In this document: positions 6,212 through 10,161 of the stretch, piece by piece
Layout of the letters: the number at the start of each line of letters is the position of its first letter
How positions within the stretch are numbered: position 1 is the first letter of the stretch
Source of the DNA: Rubrobacter sp.
GTDB taxonomy: Bacteria; Actinomycetota; Rubrobacteria; Rubrobacterales; Rubrobacteraceae
Direction of reading: 5' to 3'
DNA length: 10,161 nt
Assembly: GCA_013695335.1 (NCBI GenBank)
Contig: JACDAR010000242.1
Coordinates: forward strand, 1 to 10,161
Notes under the pieces: generated by a model
The model's database searches: none
Told to the model about the DNA's origin: nothing
The model's input: only the letters and a program-made list of their open reading frames with translations
Translations under genes and position numbers: made by a program

Positions 6212-6930
6212 AGGTACTAGTTCACGATGACAAGGCGGAACTCGCCGAAGCCGCCGCCCGTGACTTCGCACGAAGGGCTGCGGAATCCATAGAAGAGCGG
6301 GGGCGATTCGCCGTCGCGCTTGCAGGTGGCTCCACGCCAAGGGTCGTGTACGAGCTTCTCGCGTCTGGGTATGGCGAAACTGCGGATCTGGACTGGAGCA
6401 GGGTACACGCTTTCTTCGGTGACGAACGAACGGTGCCGCCCGACGACGAGGACTCCAACTACCGGATGGCGCGGGAGACGCTGCTAGATCACGTCCCCGT
6501 CGGGAGCGTGCATCGGATGCGCGGCGAACTGCCGCCTGAAGAAGCCGCAGCCGAATACGAAGCGGAGCTTCGGAGCTTCTTCGGAGACGGCCTTCCGCGC
6601 TTCGATCTGATCATGCTCGGCATCGGCGGCGACGGCCACACAGCGAGCCTCTTCCCCCAAACCTCCGCCCTGGAAGTGACGGATCGCCTGGTCACCGCCA
6701 ACTCGGTACCGAAGCTGGAGACCGAGCGCATCACGCTCACTGTCCCCATCATAAACGCCGCCAGGGCAGTCGCTTTCCTGGTGTCCGGGGAAGACAAGGC
6801 CCAGGCCCTGCGCGAAATCCTCGAAGGCGACGGAGATCCCCACGTCTATCCCGCTAAGTTTGTCCAGCCGGACGGGGATCTCACCTGGATGGTGGATCGG
6901 GCCGCCACCGGGTTGCTGGCAGAAACCTGA
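6208..6930 (+). CDS. pgl: 6-phosphogluconolactonase (TTG start)
   Basis: The product is 240 aa, of the DevB/SOL type. It hydrolyses 6-phosphogluconolactone to 6-phosphogluconate, linking zwf to gnd. Visible motifs are FAVALAGGSTPR, VHAFFGDERTVPPDDEDSNYRMARETLLD, LIMLGIGGDGHTASLFPQTSAL, RITLTVPIINAARAVAFLVSGEDKA and PAKFVQPDGDLTWMVDRAA, in the usual order. The start is TTG at 6208, whose last two bases begin the opcA TGA (6209-6211). No ATG or GTG occurs in frame close enough, and homology begins immediately (KVLVHDDKAELAEAAARDFA). GGAG at 6193-6196 lies 11 bases upstream. This is the last gene of the operon; a convergent gene follows after 239 bp. Confidence 0.96.
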   Translation: MKVLVHDDKAELAEAAARDFARRAAESIEERGRFAVALAGGSTPRVVYELLASGYGETADLDWSRVHAFFGDERTVPPDDEDSNYRMARETLLDHVPVGSVHRMRGELPPEEAAAEYEAELRSFFGDGLPRFDLIMLGIGGDGHTASLFPQTSALEVTDRLVTANSVPKLETERITLTVPIINAARAVAFLVSGEDKAQALREILEGDGDPHVYPAKFVQPDGDLTWMVDRAATGLLAET

Positions 6931-7169
6931 TCCCCGTTCCTTCGCGCCAGGCGTTGCCACGGAATCTACTAACAAATGTCCCGAATCAGGGAAAGCGTGA
7001 GCCTCGAAGCTGGTTTCGTCCGGTCAAGAAGAGTGGCGGGCCGGCATTCCGTGACGTGAAAGCAGTTGAAGAGCGATGAAACGCTAAAACTGTTGTACTG
7101 GCCCGCCGGATTGTCATACGCTGGTTGCGCGGCTCTGGATCACCGCCCCCACAAATCTCGGAAAATCTC
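6931..7169. other. Convergent intergenic region, pgl / SDR
   Basis: This 239-bp spacer lies between two converging genes. I see no ORF with family features and no tRNA. Its one clear structure is the nested inverted repeat at 7035-7107. No T-rich intrinsic terminator was found for either gene. Confidence 0.6.
7035..7107. repeat. Nested inverted repeat, possible bidirectional terminator or structured RNA
   Basis: The outer stem is GGCGGGCC (7035-7042) with GGCCCGCC (7100-7107), extendable two pairs inward with one G.U. The middle stem is AGCAGTT (7061-7067) with AACTGTT (7088-7094), with one G.U. The inner stem is AGCG (7072-7075) with CGCT (7082-7085), closing an ATGAAA loop. All three are coaxially nested. 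There is no U-tract on either side, so an intrinsic terminator of standard form is not supported. Confidence 0.6.
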
Positions 7170-8213
7170 CTAGAAAACCTTCTTGAGCAGCCCGATAGCC
7201 CCCTGCTTCCACGGGACGCGGTGCGAGACGCCCGAGGCGTTCTCGAACTCGGCCCGGTGCTCCAGGTACCAGCGAAAGTTCCTGAGCAACGCCTCCTTGT
7301 TCGAGAACTTGGGCGCGTAGCCTAATTGCCGCTCCGCCTTCTCGATCGAGACGAAAGAATCTTTCGAGGCGGTCTCGTAGACCCAGCGGTACAGGGGCGA
7401 GACGCCGAGACGGTCGAGTATGCGGAGGCCCCAGATCGCGGGCGCCGCAGGGAAACCGACTATCTTCTTGCCGTGGCCGGCGTAGTCGAGGACAGCCTGG
7501 TAGTCCTCCTTCATGGTGGTGAACTCCCGCGCCCCGACGTTGAAGGTGTCGTCGGCCTGCTCCTCTGGCAGCGTCAGGCACAGGGCGATGGCGTCGCACA
7601 GATCCTCCACGTCGAGAAGCTGATAGCGGTTGTTTCCGCTTCCGATCATTGGGAAATTGTGTCCGTTCACGGCCCAGTCGTAGAGCAGCGCGAAGACCCC
7701 GAGCCGCTCAGGCCCGATGAAAGATTTGGGACGGATGATCGGGACCGTCAGGCCACGCGCCCTGTACTCCAGGCAGACCATCTCGGCCTGTATCTTTGCC
7801 TGCCCGTAAGGCCCCACGCCTTCGAGCCTGTCCGTCTCGTACAGCGGATGATGGTCAGGTATCCCGTACACCGCCGTGGATGAGACGTGGACTACCCGCT
7901 TGACTCCGTTCTTCAGGGCAGCGTCCAGTATGTTGCGCGTGCCTTCCACGTCCGTCGTGTGAATGTCAGCCGGGCTGTAGAGCGGGAGGGCGGCTGCCGT
8001 GTGAACAACGAAATCCACGCCGTTCATCGCCCGGTTGACCAGGGCTTTGTTGCGGATGTCGCCCCGGATAACCTCTACCCGATCCCGCTCCGGGTAGTCG
8101 AAATCCTCAACGTCTAGCGAGGCGACCTCGTAGCCCCGGGGCAGGAGGTGACGGATCAGGTTGATCCCCAGAAAACCCGCTCCACCAGTTATCAGAACTT
8201 TCTTTCCATCCAT
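7170..8213 (-). CDS. NAD-dependent epimerase/dehydratase (extended SDR)
   Basis: The product is 347 aa, typical of extended short-chain dehydrogenases acting on nucleotide sugars or sterol-like substrates. The N-terminal nucleotide-binding motif is KVLITGGAGFLG (residues 5-16). Asp34 at the end of the second strand suggests NAD preference. DFVVHTAAALPLYS and VHVSSTAVYG (Ser121/Ser122/Thr123) precede the catalytic Tyr136-x3-Lys140 in PYGQAK. IRPKSFIGPERLGVF and NRYQLLDVEDLCDAI follow. The start is ATG at 8213-8211, with AAGGAG (plus-strand 8225-8230) 11 bases upstream. The frame stays open about 160 codons further up, but that part overlaps the divergent gene and has no SDR features. The substrate cannot be told from sequence: a sugar epimerase or a 3-beta-hydroxysteroid-dehydrogenase-like enzyme are both possible. 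It is convergent to the pentose phosphate operon and divergent from the alcohol dehydrogenase. Confidence 0.92.
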   Translation of the reverse strand: MDGKKVLITGGAGFLGINLIRHLLPRGYEVASLDVEDFDYPERDRVEVIRGDIRNKALVNRAMNGVDFVVHTAAALPLYSPADIHTTDVEGTRNILDAALKNGVKRVVHVSSTAVYGIPDHHPLYETDRLEGVGPYGQAKIQAEMVCLEYRARGLTVPIIRPKSFIGPERLGVFALLYDWAVNGHNFPMIGSGNNRYQLLDVEDLCDAIALCLTLPEEQADDTFNVGAREFTTMKEDYQAVLDYAGHGKKIVGFPAAPAIWGLRILDRLGVSPLYRWVYETASKDSFVSIEKAERQLGYAPKFSNKEALLRNFRWYLEHRAEFENASGVSHRVPWKQGAIGLLKKVF

Positions 8214-8361
8214 AAGACTTGCTTCTCCTTGTGATCTTCTCGATAAAGCGCGACCGCGCAAGCGGCGAATTTTAGCACGCAAACTTCCCTGTCTCTGGCC
8301 CGGAACTGGTAGCTTGCGCCGCGAAATGCACTGCATAAAATCCGTATCTGGAGGTTCGGAT
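8214..8361. promoter_or_regulatory. Divergent promoter region between SDR and alcohol dehydrogenase
   Basis: These 148 bp separate two gene starts facing away from each other, so both promoters should lie here. On the plus strand TTGCGC (8314-8319) and TAAAAT (8336-8341) are 16 bases apart; the -35 is poor. On the minus strand a TAAAAT lies at plus-strand 8269-8274, without a good -35. Both assignments are tentative. Confidence 0.35.
8350..8354 (+). promoter_or_regulatory. Ribosome binding site that selects the TTG start of the alcohol dehydrogenase
   Basis: GGAGG lies seven bases before TTG 8362, and 16 bases before ATG 8371. This favours the TTG. Confidence 0.65.
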
Positions 8362-9348
8362 TTGCGAGCGATGATCCTGAATTCCATTGGCGAGCCATTG
8401 AAGATGGCCGACTTGCCTGTCCCGCGGCCGGGGACGGGAAGCGTGCTGATACGGGTCCGCGCCTGCGGCGTCTGCCGCACGGATCTGCATATAGTGGACG
8501 GCGATCTGGCCGAACCGAAGTTACCCCTGATCCCGGGCCACCAGATCGTCGGCGTAGTGGAAGAGAAAGGCGAAGGCGCGGAACGGTTCACCGCCGGGGA
8601 TCGGGTCGGCGTACCCTGGCTCGGATACACAGACGGAACCTGCCGCTTTTGCCGCACGAGCCGGGAAAACCTCTGTGACGACGCCAGGTTCACCGGCTAC
8701 GATCTGGACGGCGGCTACGCAGAGTACGCCATCGCTGACGAACGCTTCTGCTTCCCTATTCCCGACGGATACCCTGATCTCCAGGCTGCGCCGCTCCTGT
8801 GCGCGGGTTTGATCGGCTACCGCTCCCTCCGCATGATCGGCGACGCCGAACGCCTCGGCCTCTACGGTTTCGGGGCCGCCGCCCACATAGTCTCCCAGGT
8901 CGCGTTGCACCAGGGACGCAGGATCTTCGCTTTCACCCGCGATGGCGACGTAGATGGACAGGCTTTCGCCAGGCGGCTCGGCGCAGAATGGGCCGGAGGT
9001 TCATCCGATTCGCCGCCAGAAGAACTTGACGCCGCAATCATCTTCGCCCCGGTCGGCACTCTGGTTCCGGTCGCGTTGCGGGCCGTGGGCAAGGGTGGCG
9101 TGGTGGTGCTAGGCGGCATCTACATGAGCGACATCCCATCGTTCCCGTACGAGGCGATCTGGGGCGAGCGTACCCTGAAGTCCGTGGCGAATCTGACGCG
9201 CCTAGATGGGGAGGAGTTTCTCGCGCTCGCCCCGCAGGTGCCGGTACGCACCGAGGTGACGCCTTTCCCGCTGGAGCGGGCAAATGAGGCGCTCGACGCG
9301 TTGCGTGGGGGCGGCATCAGCGGCGCGGCCGTGCTGGTCGTGGACTGA
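8362..9348 (+). CDS. Zinc-dependent alcohol dehydrogenase, MDR superfamily
   Basis: The product is 328 aa from TTG 8362, giving MRAMILNSIGEPL, the usual N-terminus of this family. The open frame extends upstream to 8161, but that part lies inside the divergent SDR gene and its leader. It is a medium-chain dehydrogenase that oxidises alcohols or reduces aldehydes with a nicotinamide cofactor. Expected catalytic zinc ligands are Cys38 (ACGVCRTDLH), His60 (PGHQIVG) and Cys147 (LLCAGLIGYR). Gln61 instead of the more common Glu is, as I recall, usual for the CAD2/AdhA-like subgroup. The structural zinc lobe reads DGTCRFC...ENLC (Asp91, Cys94, Cys97, Cys105), so the usual first cysteine is Asp. The Rossmann turn is YGFGAAAH, and IYMSDIPSFPYEAIWGER and SVANLTRLDGEEFL are subgroup features. 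The physiological substrate is unknown. Confidence 0.92.
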   Translation: MRAMILNSIGEPLKMADLPVPRPGTGSVLIRVRACGVCRTDLHIVDGDLAEPKLPLIPGHQIVGVVEEKGEGAERFTAGDRVGVPWLGYTDGTCRFCRTSRENLCDDARFTGYDLDGGYAEYAIADERFCFPIPDGYPDLQAAPLLCAGLIGYRSLRMIGDAERLGLYGFGAAAHIVSQVALHQGRRIFAFTRDGDVDGQAFARRLGAEWAGGSSDSPPEELDAAIIFAPVGTLVPVALRAVGKGGVVVLGGIYMSDIPSFPYEAIWGERTLKSVANLTRLDGEEFLALAPQVPVRTEVTPFPLERANEALDALRGGGISGAAVLVVD

Positions 9349-9374
9349 GAAATTCGTCTGATAGCCCGTTCCCT

Positions 9375-9403
9375 TTGGCAATGGTCCAGGGCGGGCGTAT
9401 GAT
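9375..9403 (+). promoter_or_regulatory. Near-consensus sigma-70-type promoter of corA
   Basis: TTGGCA (9375-9380, 5 of 6 to the -35 consensus) and TATGAT (9398-9403, 5 of 6 to the -10) are separated by exactly 17 bases. The expected start of transcription, about seven bases after the -10, coincides with the A of the corA ATG at 9410. Confidence 0.7.
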
Positions 9404-9409
9404 TTGGGC

Positions 9410-10161
9410 ATGATCATAGACCGGGCCATATACGTGGAGGGACGCCGCAAGGAGGCGCCGGACGACCTGGAGGACACGTACGAAGCCTGCCGCCGGGTGG
9501 GCGGGATGGCCTGGATCGGGCTGTTCGAGCCGAGCGAGGAAGAGTTTTCCACCGTCGCGGAGGAGTTTGAGTTGCACCCGCTGGCGGTCGAGGACGCCAT
9601 CGAGGCCCACCAGCGCCCGAAGCTCGAACGCTACGGCGACATAACCTTCGTCGTCCTCAAGCCGGCACGCTACGTGGACGAGACGGAGACCGTGGAGTTC
9701 GGGGAGATACACGTCTTCTCGGGGCCGGATTTCATTATCACCATCCGCCACGGCGAGGCCTCGGCCTTGGACGAGGTGCGAAAACGGCTGGAGGGGGAGC
9801 CGGATCTCCTGAAGCGGGGCTCGACCGCTGTCTTGTATGCCATCATGGACGGCGTCGTTGACGACTACGGCCCGGTCGTCGATGGTCTGGAGAACGATAT
9901 AGACGAGATAGAGACCGATGTTTTCGGGGGCAACCCTGGGGTCTCGCGCCGGATCTACCAGCTCTCCCGCGAGGTCATCCAGTTCCAGAGGGCCACGAAA
10001 CCCCTGATCCACGGCCTCGAATCCCTACTACACGATGAGAAGATCAACCCCGAACTGAAACGGTATGTCAGGGACGTGCAGGATCACCTGCTGCGTGTGG
10101 CGGAGCAGGTAGATGGCTTCCGTGAGTTGCTCTCCAACGTGCTCAGCGTCAACCTGACGCT
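9410..10161 (+). CDS. corA: CorA-family magnesium/cobalt transporter, N-terminal part (3' end outside window)
   Basis: The frame runs from ATG 9410 to the window end without a stop, about 250 codons. CorA is a pentameric inner-membrane Mg2+ channel. What is present is the cytoplasmic domain: WIGLFEPSEEEFSTVAEEFELHPLAVEDAIEAHQRPKLERYGDITFVVLKP near the start, then EIHVFSGPDFIITIRHG. The long stalk helix region follows (AIMDGVVDDYGPVVDGLENDIDEIETDVF, VIQFQRATKPLIHGLESLL, YVRDVQDHLLRVAEQVDGFRELLSNVLSVNLTL). The two transmembrane helices and the GMN selectivity motif should lie just beyond 10161. No Shine-Dalgarno precedes the ATG, and the promoter position implies a leaderless transcript. It follows the alcohol dehydrogenase by 61 bp but seems to have its own promoter. 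Confidence 0.93.
   Translation, partial: MIIDRAIYVEGRRKEAPDDLEDTYEACRRVGGMAWIGLFEPSEEEFSTVAEEFELHPLAVEDAIEAHQRPKLERYGDITFVVLKPARYVDETETVEFGEIHVFSGPDFIITIRHGEASALDEVRKRLEGEPDLLKRGSTAVLYAIMDGVVDDYGPVVDGLENDIDEIETDVFGGNPGVSRRIYQLSREVIQFQRATKPLIHGLESLLHDEKINPELKRYVRDVQDHLLRVAEQVDGFRELLSNVLSVNLT

Noticed and set aside
8161..8361. Upstream extension of the alcohol dehydrogenase frame
   Set aside because: It lies within the divergent SDR start and promoter region and shows no family features; TTG 8362 with GGAGG gives the canonical N-terminus.
8214..8693. Upstream extension of the SDR frame on the minus strand
   Set aside because: It overlaps the alcohol dehydrogenase coding region; the Rossmann motif begins right after ATG 8213.
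9317..10012. Long minus-strand frame opposite corA
   Set aside because: It is an antisense shadow in GC-rich DNA; the plus strand there encodes a clear CorA domain.

Overview
The window comes from a GC-rich bacterium, most likely an actinobacterium of the Rubrobacter type. The zwf-opcA pair points to Actinobacteria. A transketolase of the animal/archaeal-like type, a short-chain 6-phosphogluconate dehydrogenase and frequent ATA isoleucine codons in GC-rich genes also fit a deep-branching Rubrobacter-like lineage. This placement is inferred from remembered family features; no search was run.

Layout. Positions 1-6930 hold a plus-strand pentose phosphate operon: transketolase (3' part only), transaldolase (tal), short-type 6-phosphogluconate dehydrogenase (gnd), a small four-helix-bundle protein gene, glucose-6-phosphate dehydrogenase (zwf), its assembly factor opcA, and 6-phosphogluconolactonase (pgl). 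The last four genes are translationally overlapped (TGATG, ATGA, TTGA junctions). Together they encode the whole oxidative branch (zwf, pgl, gnd) plus the two carbon-shuffling enzymes (tkt, tal). A 239-bp gap with a nested inverted repeat separates pgl from a convergent minus-strand extended SDR (NAD-dependent epimerase/dehydratase). Divergent from that gene is a zinc-dependent alcohol dehydrogenase on the plus strand, followed by the 5' part of a CorA-type magnesium transporter that runs off the window end. No intergenic gap exceeds 300 bases.

The most unusual part is 3150-3620. A lower-GC four-helix-bundle gene (23S rRNA intervening-sequence protein family) sits between two 24-nt inverted arms that match at 23 of 24 positions. 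The arms are built from a degenerate heptamer, SCTGANN. The right arm encodes the last residues of the four-helix-bundle protein and contains the zwf start codon, so the insertion appears to have remodelled the zwf 5' end. If the arms pair in the mRNA, the zwf start would be buried in the stem until a ribosome finishes the upstream gene. The tal-gnd spacer carries a related heptamer hairpin with no gene between its arms, which looks like an empty version of the same element, next to a perfect 20-bp palindrome. Elsewhere, corA has a near-consensus promoter whose predicted start falls on the A of its ATG, implying a leaderless mRNA.
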